NCBI GenBank assembly: GCA_026416955.1
Contig: JAOAEE010000027.1
Location: forward strand, 62,001 to 126,000
DNA: 64,000 bases
From: Ignavibacteria bacterium
GTDB taxonomy: Bacteria; Bacteroidota; Ignavibacteria; Kapaibacteriales; UBA2268
Reading direction: 5' to 3'
The translations under genes and the position numbers were made by a program. Below the pieces are notes generated by a model. The model was not told the origin of the DNA, made no database searches, and worked only from the letters and a program-made list of their open reading frames with translations. This document shows, piece after piece, positions 27,798 to 37,496 of the stretch. Every line of letters begins with the position of its first letter. The first letter of the stretch is position 1.

Positions 27798-30068
27798 ATG
27801 GCAACGAAAAACCTTTTGGTTGTAGAATCGCCAGCAAAGGCAAAAACCATTAATAAGTATTTGGGAAAGGATTACATAGTCGAAGCATCGGTTGGACACA
27901 TAAAAGACCTTAACAAGCACACTTTAAGTGTCGATATAAAAAACAATTTCCAACCTATATACCAAATACTTAAAGATAAAAAGGAAATAATTCAAAGGTT
28001 GAAATCAAGGGCAAAAGATTGCAAGTCGGTTTTAATCGCTACCGACCCAGACCGCGAAGGAGAAGCAATTGCTTGGCATATTGCCGAAGAAATTCGAAGC
28101 GAAAATCCCGAAATAAAACGTGTCCTTTTTAACGAGATTACCCAAAAAGGTATCAGGGAAGGACTGCAAAATCCCCGAGAACTCGACGAAAACCTGTACT
28201 ATTCCCAACAAGCACGACGTGTCCTCGACCGTTTAATCGGTTATAAAATTTCCCCATTTGTATCGAATGCACTTGTCAAGAAAAGCGAAAAGGCTTTGTC
28301 CGCTGGTCGTGTCCAATCCGTTGCACTTAGATTAATTTGCGAACGCGAAGAAGATATCGAAAATTTCGAACCATTCGTTTTTTGGAATATTTTTGCTACT
28401 TTCGAAACAAAAAAAGAAAAAATCAACGCTAGGCTAGTTGAATTCGATGGAAAACAAATAAAAAATCCCGAAGGCTCTAAAAAACCAATGCGCAACGAAA
28501 ATGAAGAGGATTTTCGCAAACGAATAGAAAAATTCCTTTTCATTCAAACACAAGAAGAAGCTAACGAGATAATCAAAAGAATTAAGCAAGTCGATAGCTT
28601 TGTGGTCTCAAAAGTAACCAAAAGAAGGGTTAAGAAAACTCCCAAACCTCCATTTATTACATCCACCTTGCAACAAGAAGCGGCTCGGAAATTAGGCTTT
28701 TCGAATAAACAAACAATGCAATTGGCACAAAGACTATACGAAGGTGTCCCCGTTGGAGACGAAGGAAACATTGGTTTAATCACTTATATGAGAACCGACT
28801 CGGTTCGAGTTAGTGAAGATGCAATCAACTCTGCCCGAGAATTGATAAAGCAAAAATTTGGGAAAAAATATTTACCCCAAGAACCAAACATCTACAAAAG
28901 TAAAAGTGCGAATGTCCAAGATGCCCACGAAGCAATCCGACCGACCGATATCCACAGAACACCCGAATCATTAAAAGGGAAAATCGATAAGAATTTGCTT
29001 TTCCTTTATGAATTGATTTACAATCGGTTTATCGCTTCGCAAATGTTACCAGCGGAATACGACCAAACCATTGTTGAAATAAAAGGTGGCAATTTCGTTT
29101 TTCGTGCAAGTGGAAGATTTCTTGTTTTTGATGGTTATCTTGCAATTTACCTTGAAGACGAAACAGATGAGAACTCCGAGGAAGATGAAGAAAAAGCACG
29201 CTTACCTAAAGTGCAAGAAGATGATAAACTAAAACTACATAAAGTAGAAGCAAAAGAATCGCAAACTCAACCACAACCAAGATACAATCAAGCCAGTTTA
29301 ATCAAGGAACTTGAAGAAAAAGGCATAGGGCGTCCAAGTACATATGCAACAATCGTTTCAACACTTCTCGAAAGAAAATACGTTGTGCTTAAAAATAAAG
29401 CATTTGTTCCAACTGAACTTGGTCGCGAGGTGAACAAAACGCTTGTTAAGCACTTTTCGGAAATATTCAATGTAGAATTCACTGCAAAAATGGAAGAAGA
29501 ACTCGACACAATTGCTGAAGGCCTAACAAATTATGTAGAGGTTGTTAGTAAGTTCTATGAACCTTTGACGCGATTGTTGGAAAACGCTTCCAAAGAACTA
29601 CACCATAATGGCATTACTTGCGATTTATGTGGCGCTCCTATGGTCGTACGTGTTAGCAAATATGGAAGATTCTTGGGTTGCACAAATTATCCACAATGTA
29701 AAAATACAAAACCACTCTACGAAGTAGTAGAAAAAGAAGAACCCCAAATAGCAGAAGGTGTTTTCTGTGATGTATGTGGAAAACCGATGGTCGTACGAAA
29801 AAGCAAAAAGGGAGAATTCTACGGATGTATAGATTATCCAAAATGCACGGGGACAAAACCGATTTCAAAATTCGCAGGCAAATCAAAATTCAAGCCTATT
29901 CCAGTTCCTAATGAAAAATGCCATAAATGTGGAAGTGAAATGCTCTTAAGAAGGGGTACAAAAGGTTACTTCCTTGCCTGTTCCACTTATCCAAAGTGCA
30001 ACGGCACAAAGAAAATCCTAAAAGAAGAGGCAGAAAATATTATCAAAAACAAAGGGGAAAATAGTTAA
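27798..30068 (+). CDS. topA: DNA topoisomerase I
   Basis: This 756-residue type IA topoisomerase relaxes negative supercoils. The Toprim domain is at the N-terminus (LLVVESPAKAKTINKYLGKDY, then DPDREGEAIAWHIAEE). The catalytic tyrosine lies in GLITYMRTDSVRVS (about residue 333). Three zinc-ribbon modules are at the C-terminus (about 600-750): CDLCGAPMV...CTNYPQC, CDVCGKPMV...CIDYPKC and CHKCGSEML...CSTYPKC. Topoisomerase I is essential in most bacteria. It stands as a single gene, convergent with tsaB with only 7 bp between the stops. Confidence 0.97.
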   Translation: MATKNLLVVESPAKAKTINKYLGKDYIVEASVGHIKDLNKHTLSVDIKNNFQPIYQILKDKKEIIQRLKSRAKDCKSVLIATDPDREGEAIAWHIAEEIRSENPEIKRVLFNEITQKGIREGLQNPRELDENLYYSQQARRVLDRLIGYKISPFVSNALVKKSEKALSAGRVQSVALRLICEREEDIENFEPFVFWNIFATFETKKEKINARLVEFDGKQIKNPEGSKKPMRNENEEDFRKRIEKFLFIQTQEEANEIIKRIKQVDSFVVSKVTKRRVKKTPKPPFITSTLQQEAARKLGFSNKQTMQLAQRLYEGVPVGDEGNIGLITYMRTDSVRVSEDAINSARELIKQKFGKKYLPQEPNIYKSKSANVQDAHEAIRPTDIHRTPESLKGKIDKNLLFLYELIYNRFIASQMLPAEYDQTIVEIKGGNFVFRASGRFLVFDGYLAIYLEDETDENSEEDEEKARLPKVQEDDKLKLHKVEAKESQTQPQPRYNQASLIKELEEKGIGRPSTYATIVSTLLERKYVVLKNKAFVPTELGREVNKTLVKHFSEIFNVEFTAKMEEELDTIAEGLTNYVEVVSKFYEPLTRLLENASKELHHNGITCDLCGAPMVVRVSKYGRFLGCTNYPQCKNTKPLYEVVEKEEPQIAEGVFCDVCGKPMVVRKSKKGEFYGCIDYPKCTGTKPISKFAGKSKFKPIPVPNEKCHKCGSEMLLRRGTKGYFLACSTYPKCNGTKKILKEEAENIIKNKGENS

Positions 30069-30075
30069 TATTAAA

Positions 30076-30735
30076 TCAACTTTTAATCTTTGGTTGAAAT
30101 TCTAAGTAATAAGAAGGAACAAAATCTTCCGCGGGAACTACCATTCCCTCTGAAAGTAATTTCCAACCAAGTTTTGCTACTCTTTGACCTGTTAAATAAT
30201 TAAAATCTTGGTTTTGAATCCCTTTTTCGATTTTATCCGCACCAAAACCAACAACAAAGTCGTAATCGGTAACATTTGTACCAATCTCTTCCAAATCTGC
30301 AAATGAAACAGAAGAAGTTGGATGGCCATTTAAATCATAAAATTGATAAAAGAAAAAGTTTTTGTGCGAATGAACAACACTGATGATTCTTTTGGCAAAT
30401 TTCGAGGCTAGCTCTTTGCAATTGTATGCAAGTGCGGACAAAGTTGGTACAGGTACCAACTTAATCGAATTGTCGAAGCAAAGACCTTTTGCAAATGCGG
30501 AACCTATCCGCAATCCTGTAAAAGAGCCGGGGCCAGAAGAAACAGCAACAGCAGTTAGATCGTTAACACTTACCTGCAAGTCTTTCAATGCCCTAAAAGT
30601 TAACTCTGCCAAGAATTGGTCGTGGGAATTGGGTATTGAAATAGAGTATTCGACCAAACATTGTTCTCGGTTGGAAATTGAAATAGAACAAATGTTTGCT
30701 GTTGTCTCGATAGATAAAATCAGTTCCATATTCAT
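30076..30735 (-). CDS. tsaB: tRNA threonylcarbamoyladenosine biosynthesis protein TsaB
   Basis: A 219-residue ASKHA-fold protein. TsaB is the non-catalytic partner of TsaD in making t6A37 of ANN-decoding tRNAs. Hallmarks are LILSIETTANICSISI at the N-terminus, VAVSSGPGSFTGLRIGSAFAKGL, and a C-terminus ending near VPSYYLEFQPK. The ATG at 30735 overlaps the mfd stop by 4 bp (ATGA). A second in-frame ATG at 30729 gives the more canonical MELILSIE; either is possible. The gene closes the leftward hflX - small ORF - mfd - tsaB unit. TsaC, TsaD and TsaE are not in the window. Confidence 0.95.
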   Translation of the reverse strand: MNMELILSIETTANICSISISNREQCLVEYSISIPNSHDQFLAELTFRALKDLQVSVNDLTAVAVSSGPGSFTGLRIGSAFAKGLCFDNSIKLVPVPTLSALAYNCKELASKFAKRIISVVHSHKNFFFYQFYDLNGHPTSSVSFADLEEIGTNVTDYDFVVGFGADKIEKGIQNQDFNYLTGQRVAKLGWKLLSEGMVVPAEDFVPSYYLEFQPKIKS

Positions 30736-33700
30736 AAGACCAAACTTTCAATCGTTTTTTTAAATCTCCAAATAATTTCAAGAACTTGATTAAACGAATT
30801 AACTTTCGCTTTAATATACAATTTATCCTTCTGTTGAATTAGTTTAGCATTTTCGAACGACATAGCAAACTCTGAAATAGTAGGAAGTAGTAAATCGTAA
30901 TACTCACGATTTGTTTCATCGGGAAACTCAATGGTTAATATATTCGACCGGAAAACGATTTTCTGAATTCCAGTATCAAAGGCTTTGATTCGTAAAGAAA
31001 CAATTTTCAAAAGATTTTCCACTTCTTTTGGCAATGGACCAAATTTGTCGATAAGTTCGTTCTGTAATGAATTTAGCTGTTCGGGAGTACGAACATTATA
31101 TAACAATTTGTAAAACTTAAACCTTTCTATTTCATTTTGAATATAATTTGAAGGAATAAAAGCATCAAATTCGACCTCAATCTGTAATTCTTCATTTTTT
31201 AAGAACTTAAGTCCCACATCTTCCTTTTGTTCTGGGAACAAATCTTTAAATTCGGTTGTCTTGAGTTCTCTAATTGCTTCGTCTAAAATCTTTTGGTACA
31301 TTTCAAATCCAATTTCGTTAATAAACCCACTTTGTTCGTAACCAAAAATGTCGCCAGCCCCCCGAATTTCCAAATCACGCAATGCAAGCTTCAATCCACT
31401 ACCCAAATCGGTGTACTCTTCGAGTGCTTGAAGTCTTTGCAATGCCTTGCGCGGAAGGGTATTTAGCGGTGGAATAATAAGATAACAAAATGCCTGTATA
31501 TTGGTTCGTCCCACTCTTCCACGAAGTTGATAAAGTTCGGCAAGTCCAAAATTTTGAGCATTATAAATGAAAATTGTATTTGCTTTAGGGATATCCAGTC
31601 CAGATTCCACAATTTTAGTCGTTAGTAAAATATTATACTTCCCGTGAATAAAGTCAGTCATAACCTTTTCAAGTTCAGTGTTTTTCAATTTCGCGTGTGC
31701 AACTGCAATTTTTACATTTGGAACAATCTTGAGCAATCTTTGAAGTGCAACATCGATATGAGAAATCTTGTCGACAACGAAAAAAATTTGTCCATCGCGA
31801 GCAATTTCTCGTATAATAGCCTTTCGTATAATTTCTTCTTCCCAATAAATTATTTCAGTATAAATTGGTAACCTATTCCGAGGTGGCGTCTCCATAATAC
31901 TTAAATCGCGAACACCCAAAAGAGAAAAGTTCAAAGTTCTGGGTATTGGAGTAGCAGTCATAGTCATTGTGTCTACGTTTACTTTTAACTTACGCAACTT
32001 CTCCTTGGCAGCAACACCAAATCGATGTTCTTCATCTATAATAAGCAACCCTAAGTCCTTGAACTTGACATCGTCGCTCAACAATCTATGGGTTCCTATA
32101 ATAATATCAATTGAACCTTGTGATAACTTTTGAAGAATATCTTCAATCTGCTTTTTTGTTTTAAAACGGGACAAAGATTCAATATTAATTGGGTAGTTTT
32201 TAAGCCTTTCTTTAAAAGTAACTTCGTGTTGGCTTGCAAGAATAGTTGTTGGTACCAATACTGCAACTTGTTTCCCAGCTTGAACTGCTTTGAAAGCAGC
32301 CCGAATAGCAACTTCGGTCTTTCCAAACCCAACGTCACCACAAATCAATCTATCCATTGGCGCAAAAGATTCCATATCACGCTTTACATCTTCTGTTGCT
32401 TTCGCTTGGTCGATTGTATCTTCATAGACAAAAGATGCTTCGAATTCCTTTTGCCAAATTGTATCTGGAGGGAAAGCATAGCCTTTCTGAAGTTTTCTTT
32501 CTGCATACAACTTAATCAATTCGTAAGCATCTTTCTTTAATCGTTCCTTTATTCTTTGTTTCTTGCGTTCCCATTCATTAGTTCCAAGTTTGCTTAATTT
32601 GGGTGTTACACCATCTTCCGCACGATACTTTTGTAACTTATGCAAAAAGTTCAAATTAAGGTAAACAATATCGTCATCGGCAAAAATCAATCGTACACAA
32701 TCTTGGTAGCTTTCTCCAAATTTAACCTTTTGAAGACCATCGAACTTGGCAATTCCTTTGTCGACGTGGACTACGAAGTCCCCAATATTTAACTCGCTTA
32801 ACTCTTTTAAACTAATTCCCTTCCCTTTAAAAGAAGTAATACGGGTCCTTTCCCTACCAAAAATTTGGTGCTCAACAAAAACTGCAATTGGTGATTCCTC
32901 GAAATAAAAACCTTCGCTCAACGGCTTGTTGAACCAAATACACTTAGAGAGGATTTCGTCGGGTTCGAAAATTTCCTCGTACTGCTCTAAATTCGTTTCG
33001 TATTCTAATTGAATTGCATTACTTACGATTTCTTTCAATCGCTCCGATAGAATATCTCCATCGGATGCAAAATAAACTTTATACCTTTGGTAAAACAGTT
33101 TTAAAAATTCTTTCGTAAAATTTCTTACCGAAGTGAAACTTGCTTTAGTTTCTTTGGTTTTAACTTCGAAGTCAAAATGAAAAAGGGAATTAATATAAAA
33201 TTTCTGTTGTAAGAAATTAATTGATGTTTCGGGGTAAAGTTGTTCAATTTTTTCTAAACTATCAACGACAAAAAGGTCATCGTTATCAAAATATTCATAA
33301 ATCGTAGTGCTTTCTTGTTTTTGATGAAACAAAGTTGTGATTATCTCTATTCTATCAAGTTTTTCAATACTTCTTTGAGTTTCAAGGTCAAATAGCCGAA
33401 TCGACTCTATCTCGTCTCCAAAAAACTCTATTCTTACTGGGTTGTCGAGCCCAAGCGGGAAAATATCGACAATTGCACCCCGGACAGCAATATCCCCTTG
33501 TTCTTCAACAAAATCCTTTCTTTCGAAGCCTTTAAGAATTAAATTACCAATAAAAGAATCATAAGGGAAACTCATTCCAAGAGCAAGTTCAATTCTTTCT
33601 TCTGCAAATGTTTTTGGTTTAGGCACTTGAAAATCGAGAATTTCGGGGGTAAGAATTAGAATTGAATCATTGTGATTGGAGTATTGATACAATTTCTCGT

Positions 33701-34025
33701 AAATACTAAGTTCAAGTTTTTCATTTGGGATTTGCCTAAATTTCGAAATCGAAAAAGAGGTAAGAAGAAGCACATTTTGTAAACCAAAAAATGAATTTAG
33801 ATCCAAGGCAAATTTGTTTAGGGTCTCTTCATCTGGTACAAGTAGGATAAATCTTTTATTCGGGAAGTTCTTCCTTAGTAAATAGATAACAAACGATTTA
33901 GAAGAACCGTGGAGAAAGCGAATACCACAGTCGGTCCCATTAGCAACAATTTCTTTAATTTTTGAAAAATTAACTGCTTTTTCAAACAAATATAAAACCT
34001 CGGTTTCCACTGTCTTAGATATCAC
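30732..34025 (-). CDS. mfd: Transcription-repair coupling factor
   Basis: Mfd removes stalled RNA polymerase and recruits UvrA. The 1097-residue length is normal. It has an N-terminal UvrB-like module, an RNA polymerase-interaction domain (about 440-510) with IGDFVVHVDKGIAKFDGLQKV, and a translocase (about 540-900) with Walker A CGDVGFGKTEVA, the DEEH box LLIIDEEHRFG, TMTATPIPRTL and QLRGRVGR. A TRCF C-terminal domain closes the protein. The start codon is GTG, either 34023-34025 (11-bp overlap with the upstream small gene) or 34008-34010. There is no ATG near the N-terminus. Confidence 0.95.
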   Translation of the reverse strand: MISKTVETEVLYLFEKAVNFSKIKEIVANGTDCGIRFLHGSSKSFVIYLLRKNFPNKRFILLVPDEETLNKFALDLNSFFGLQNVLLLTSFSISKFRQIPNEKLELSIYEKLYQYSNHNDSILILTPEILDFQVPKPKTFAEERIELALGMSFPYDSFIGNLILKGFERKDFVEEQGDIAVRGAIVDIFPLGLDNPVRIEFFGDEIESIRLFDLETQRSIEKLDRIEIITTLFHQKQESTTIYEYFDNDDLFVVDSLEKIEQLYPETSINFLQQKFYINSLFHFDFEVKTKETKASFTSVRNFTKEFLKLFYQRYKVYFASDGDILSERLKEIVSNAIQLEYETNLEQYEEIFEPDEILSKCIWFNKPLSEGFYFEESPIAVFVEHQIFGRERTRITSFKGKGISLKELSELNIGDFVVHVDKGIAKFDGLQKVKFGESYQDCVRLIFADDDIVYLNLNFLHKLQKYRAEDGVTPKLSKLGTNEWERKKQRIKERLKKDAYELIKLYAERKLQKGYAFPPDTIWQKEFEASFVYEDTIDQAKATEDVKRDMESFAPMDRLICGDVGFGKTEVAIRAAFKAVQAGKQVAVLVPTTILASQHEVTFKERLKNYPINIESLSRFKTKKQIEDILQKLSQGSIDIIIGTHRLLSDDVKFKDLGLLIIDEEHRFGVAAKEKLRKLKVNVDTMTMTATPIPRTLNFSLLGVRDLSIMETPPRNRLPIYTEIIYWEEEIIRKAIIREIARDGQIFFVVDKISHIDVALQRLLKIVPNVKIAVAHAKLKNTELEKVMTDFIHGKYNILLTTKIVESGLDIPKANTIFIYNAQNFGLAELYQLRGRVGRTNIQAFCYLIIPPLNTLPRKALQRLQALEEYTDLGSGLKLALRDLEIRGAGDIFGYEQSGFINEIGFEMYQKILDEAIRELKTTEFKDLFPEQKEDVGLKFLKNEELQIEVEFDAFIPSNYIQNEIERFKFYKLLYNVRTPEQLNSLQNELIDKFGPLPKEVENLLKIVSLRIKAFDTGIQKIVFRSNILTIEFPDETNREYYDLLLPTISEFAMSFENAKLIQQKDKLYIKAKVNSFNQVLEIIWRFKKTIESLVL

Positions 34026-34206
34026 TTTCTATTATTACGGTAGAATTGGGTTTGGTTTTCAAATTTTGCGGATCATAATTATAAAGTCGTAAAACACGAA
34101 GTTTTTCCTCGCGAGTCAATTTTCTACTCGCAAGAATAATATAACGAACATTTTTTCGAGTGTCACGAATTATGTTTTCCACCTTTTGCGATTCATTATT
34201 CTCCAT
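34015..34206 (-). CDS. Small protein of unknown function between hflX and mfd
   Basis: A 63-residue ORF with an ATG start, rich in charged residues (20 or more Lys/Arg/Glu/Asp), with no signal or membrane segment. The central part VRYIILASRKLTREEKLRVLRLYNYD is predicted to be helical. I do not recognise the family. It fills the gap between hflX (7 bp upstream) and mfd (11-bp overlap) in the same direction, which makes it likely to be translated. Whether it is functional is uncertain. Confidence 0.6.
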   Translation of the reverse strand: MENNESQKVENIIRDTRKNVRYIILASRKLTREEKLRVLRLYNYDPQNLKTKPNSTVIIESDI

Positions 34207-34213
34207 TAATTCC

Positions 34214-35485
34214 TCAATTTTGTATATATTGGCTAAATAAATTAATAAAGTAAGGTTCCTCTTGTTTCAACAATTTAGCGTAGAATTCAATCCCTTCGCT
34301 TTTATCTTCCTTTTTAATTATGCTAGACATTCTATAAACATAGGGAATTAATTCCATCTTGGAGTAAGGCAAAAGCAATTTAACATACCTTGTTTCTTCT
34401 TCCATTGTTTCTTGCATTTTTAAAAGAAGAGCATTAATGTTAATACCTCTTTCAGCAGAAATTAATATGGACGAGGGATATTCTCGCTGCAAAAATTTAA
34501 TGTATTCTTTATCTTGAATCAAATCTATTTTGTTTAAAACAAGGATTACAGGTTTTTGGTCGACTTTTAATTTTTCGAGTGTTTGTTGTACAACACTTAT
34601 TTGTTCTGAAAGGTAGCGATTGCTTGCATCGGCGATATGAAGAAGCGCATTAGCATATTGCACTTCAATAAGAGTACTTTGAAACGATGCTATCAAATGC
34701 GAAGGTAACTTCCGAATAAAACCGACTGTATCCGAAAGCAAAACTACCTTTTCATTAGGTAATCGAAGTGCACGAGTAGTAGTATCTAAAGTTGCAAAAA
34801 GTTTATCTTCTACACCTACGTTAGCATTAGTAAGTTCACGCATAATAGTCGACTTTCCAGCATTTGTGTATCCAACCAAAGCGAACTTGAAGTAATTCTC
34901 TCGGGGCTTCCTTTCGATTTCCTTTTGCTTCGAAATTTCTATTAACTTTTTTTGTAATCTTTGAATTCTTGACTTCACAAGCCTTCTATCGCTTTCAATT
35001 TGTTTTTCGCCGGGTCCTCGCGTCCCTATTCCACCATATTGCTTCGAAAGGTGCGACCACATTTTGGTTAACCTTGGCAATAGGTATTGAAGTTGAGCTA
35101 ACTCGACTTGAGTTTTTGCCTCCAATGTTCTTGCGTGTTTAGCAAATATTGCTAAAATAAGTGTCGTTCGGTCTATTACTTTTATCTGAAATTCATTTTC
35201 AAGATTTTTAGTTTGTACTGGGGTTAATTCATCGTCGAAAACTACAAGGTTAATCTCTTTTTGTTGAATCAAAGACTTAATTTCCTGTACTTTTCCTTTT
35301 CCTATTGCAGTTGCGGGATTAAAAGAAACAACCTCTTGGTAAACCGAATCAACAACCTGGCCCCCAGCAGTCTGTACCAACGAAGCAAGTTCATCAAGAT
35401 GTTCCTCAATGATATCTTTCGAGGTTCCTTTTTTGGGAATGGCAACCAAAAGAGTTCGCTCGGGTAGAACTTCGTTCTCTATCAT
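34214..35485 (-). CDS. hflX: GTPase HflX
   Basis: HflX is a ribosome-binding GTPase that splits stalled or heat-damaged 70S ribosomes. The 423-residue product has the N-terminal HflX domain (LASLVQTAGGQVVDS, FNPATAIGKGKVQEI) and the coiled-coil linker ending in GGIGTRGPGEKQIESDRR. The G domain has G1 VGYTNAGKST, G3 LSDTVGFIRKLP and G4 LNKIDLI. The ATG at 35485 (MIENEV) is preferred over a GTG at 35503. It heads a leftward run with a small ORF, mfd and tsaB, and diverges from the acyl-CoA dehydrogenase gene. Confidence 0.95.
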   Translation of the reverse strand: MIENEVLPERTLLVAIPKKGTSKDIIEEHLDELASLVQTAGGQVVDSVYQEVVSFNPATAIGKGKVQEIKSLIQQKEINLVVFDDELTPVQTKNLENEFQIKVIDRTTLILAIFAKHARTLEAKTQVELAQLQYLLPRLTKMWSHLSKQYGGIGTRGPGEKQIESDRRLVKSRIQRLQKKLIEISKQKEIERKPRENYFKFALVGYTNAGKSTIMRELTNANVGVEDKLFATLDTTTRALRLPNEKVVLLSDTVGFIRKLPSHLIASFQSTLIEVQYANALLHIADASNRYLSEQISVVQQTLEKLKVDQKPVILVLNKIDLIQDKEYIKFLQREYPSSILISAERGININALLLKMQETMEEETRYVKLLLPYSKMELIPYVYRMSSIIKKEDKSEGIEFYAKLLKQEEPYFINLFSQYIQN

Positions 35486-35569
35486 CACCAAATTGTTAAA
35501 CACTAAAAATTAGAAACGATAATAAACTAAAAAAATTTTTTAAATTGCATTGGGTTAAACTTTTAGTTT

Positions 35570-36724
35570 ATGTCTATGATTTCTTTTAAACTCGATGAAA
35601 CACACGAGCAAATTCGCGACACAATACGAAAGTTTGCTCAAGAAGAAATTGCCCCAAGTGTAATTCAACGCGACATTTCTTGTGAATTCCCCCGCGAAAT
35701 TATCAAAAAACTTGGCGAGTTGGGATTCCTTGGAATGATGGTTTCCCCAGAGTGGGGAGGAAGCGGTCTGGACACAATAAGTTATGTTATTGCAATGGAA
35801 GAAATTAGCAAGGTCGATGCTTCGGTTGGTGTTATTTTTTCGGTGCATAATTCCCTTGTTAACTGGATTTTTGAAAAATATGGCTCCACCTACTTAAAGG
35901 AAAAATACTTGCGCCGACTTGTTACTGGAGAACTTCTCGGGGCATATTGTCTAAGTGAACCCGAGGCTGGAAGCGATGCTACCCAAATCAAAACTTCGGC
36001 TGTAAAAAATGGGAACACTTGGATTTTGAATGGTACCAAAAACTGGATAACTACTGGACAAAATGCAGACATTTACGTGGTTTTTGCAAATACCAATTTT
36101 GAACTGGGTTACAAAGGAATAACTTGCTTTGCTATTGAAAAAGGGACACCGGGCTTTGAACCAGGGAAGAAAGAAGATAAAATGGGGCTACATTCGAGCG
36201 ATACTACAAGTATTGGTCTAACTAATGTAGAAGTACCCGAAGAAAACATAATTGGAAACATAGGCGAAGGGTTCTATATAGCAATGAGGGGATTGAACGG
36301 AGGTAGAATTGGAATAGCAGCACAAGCACTTGGAATTGCCCAAGGTGCCTTCGAAGCATCAGTTCGGTATGCAAAGGAGCGAAAGGCTTTTGGAAAACCA
36401 ATTATCGAGCATCAACTCATTCAAGCCAAATTAGCTCAAATGTCGATGAAAATAAACGCCGCAAGGCTTCTTATTTACAAAGCTGCTTGGTTACGTGATA
36501 ACGGTTTCGAGCATATCCAAGAGGCTTCGGAAGCGAAACTCTTTGCAACAACCATTGCAAACGAGGTTACTCGAGATGCTGTTCAAATTCACGGGGGATA
36601 TGGTTATGTCCGTGAATATCACGTTGAAAGAATGATGCGCGACGCAAAAGTTACCGAAATTTACGAGGGTACATCCGAAATTCAACATATTGTAATTGCA
36701 AGGGAATTAATGAAAAAGTGGTGA
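35570..36724 (+). CDS. Acyl-CoA dehydrogenase
   Basis: A 384-residue flavoenzyme that oxidises acyl-CoA at the alpha-beta bond in beta-oxidation and passes electrons to ETF. The family signatures CLSEPEAGSDA and GGYGYVREYHVERMMRDAK are present. The catalytic base sits in EIYEGTSEIQ near the C-terminus, as in short/medium-chain enzymes. The length is normal. It is a single gene with no beta-oxidation or ETF neighbours in the window. Butyryl-, isovaleryl- or glutaryl-type specificity cannot be told from sequence alone. Confidence 0.94.
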   Translation: MSMISFKLDETHEQIRDTIRKFAQEEIAPSVIQRDISCEFPREIIKKLGELGFLGMMVSPEWGGSGLDTISYVIAMEEISKVDASVGVIFSVHNSLVNWIFEKYGSTYLKEKYLRRLVTGELLGAYCLSEPEAGSDATQIKTSAVKNGNTWILNGTKNWITTGQNADIYVVFANTNFELGYKGITCFAIEKGTPGFEPGKKEDKMGLHSSDTTSIGLTNVEVPEENIIGNIGEGFYIAMRGLNGGRIGIAAQALGIAQGAFEASVRYAKERKAFGKPIIEHQLIQAKLAQMSMKINAARLLIYKAAWLRDNGFEHIQEASEAKLFATTIANEVTRDAVQIHGGYGYVREYHVERMMRDAKVTEIYEGTSEIQHIVIARELMKKW

Positions 36725-36850
36725 AAATTTACAATTTTTTTCTAATTTTTCGATTATTATTATGAATAGTGTAGAATTTTAGCCAATTTTATTAGATGAA
36801 TAAAAAGTAAATATGTTCCAAATTATTGAAAAAAAAAGAATTATAAAGAG

Positions 36851-36879
36851 TTTGCACTTTGGCATAATTTTTATCTTTC
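36851..36879 (+). promoter_or_regulatory. Candidate promoter for the fliLMNO cluster
   Basis: A TTTG at 36851-36854 is followed after 17 bp by TATCTTTC (36872-36879), one base from TAnnTTTG. The pair sits 23 bp upstream of the fliL ATG. No sigma-28 (TAAA...GCCGATAA) or exact sigma-54 motif is seen. The 178-bp spacer from the acyl-CoA dehydrogenase gene otherwise holds AT-rich sequence only. Confidence 0.45.
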
Positions 36880-36902
36880 TTTAATTGAATAAAGGTGTAT
36901 TT

Positions 36903-37481
36903 ATGGCAAAAAAAGAAGAAAATGATTTAAACACCGAAGGTAAGCAACCCGAGGTTTCAAAAGATACTAAAACTTCTGGAACCATTGGGTTAATCCCTAT
37001 TCTTGGAATTGTATTTGGTTCTTTAATCCTTTTAATTATTGCAACAAGATTTATTTTTCTGCCTTACATTGTAGAAAATTTGAGCGGAGGAGGTAAAAAA
37101 GCCGAAGAAAAAGCCAAAGAAGAAGTAAAACTTGACAAAAAACTGATGAAATATTTCGAAACCGGAAGGATAACAACTAACCCATTGAATTCCGACCAAT
37201 TTGTTGTAGTTAATTTAGCAATGAAATTTTCCGCTCGCGACGAAAAGGTTTTAAAGGAAATCTTTGGGGAAGGTGGGGAAGCTGGAGCAGTTCTGCAACC
37301 AGAAATTATGGCACCTATTCGAAGCAAAATCAACCAAATTCTGGGTTCATTAACAGTAGCAGAATTGCAACAAAGAAGGAACAACTTGGCAAACGAGTTC
37401 AAAGATAGTTTAAAACCAATTTTTTCATCGCATCAGTTAATTTTAAACGAGGTTTATCTACAAGAATTTATTATTCAATGA
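36903..37481 (+). CDS. fliL: Flagellar basal body-associated protein FliL
   Basis: A 192-residue protein with a charged cytosolic N-terminus (about 1-29), one transmembrane helix (about 30-52, IGLIPILGIVFGSLILLIIATRFIF) and a periplasmic FliL domain ending in LNEVYLQEFIIQ. FliL surrounds the stator units and affects torque. The ATG at 36903 is preferred over the in-frame TTG at 36885. It starts the cluster fliL-fliM-fliN-fliO. A conserved acidic/Ser-rich stretch in the periplasmic part (FSARDEKVLKEIFG) is typical. Function is assigned mainly from domain layout and the fliM neighbour. Confidence 0.88.
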   Translation: MAKKEENDLNTEGKQPEVSKDTKTSGTIGLIPILGIVFGSLILLIIATRFIFLPYIVENLSGGGKKAEEKAKEEVKLDKKLMKYFETGRITTNPLNSDQFVVVNLAMKFSARDEKVLKEIFGEGGEAGAVLQPEIMAPIRSKINQILGSLTVAELQQRRNNLANEFKDSLKPIFSSHQLILNEVYLQEFIIQ

Positions 37482-37496
37482 AAATAGATTAAAAGT

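Noticed and set aside
36856..36875. Sigma-54-like TTGGCAT near fliL
   Set aside because: The -12 half (TTGCA/TTGCT) is missing at the required spacing; the TTTG/TATCTTTC pair fits better.
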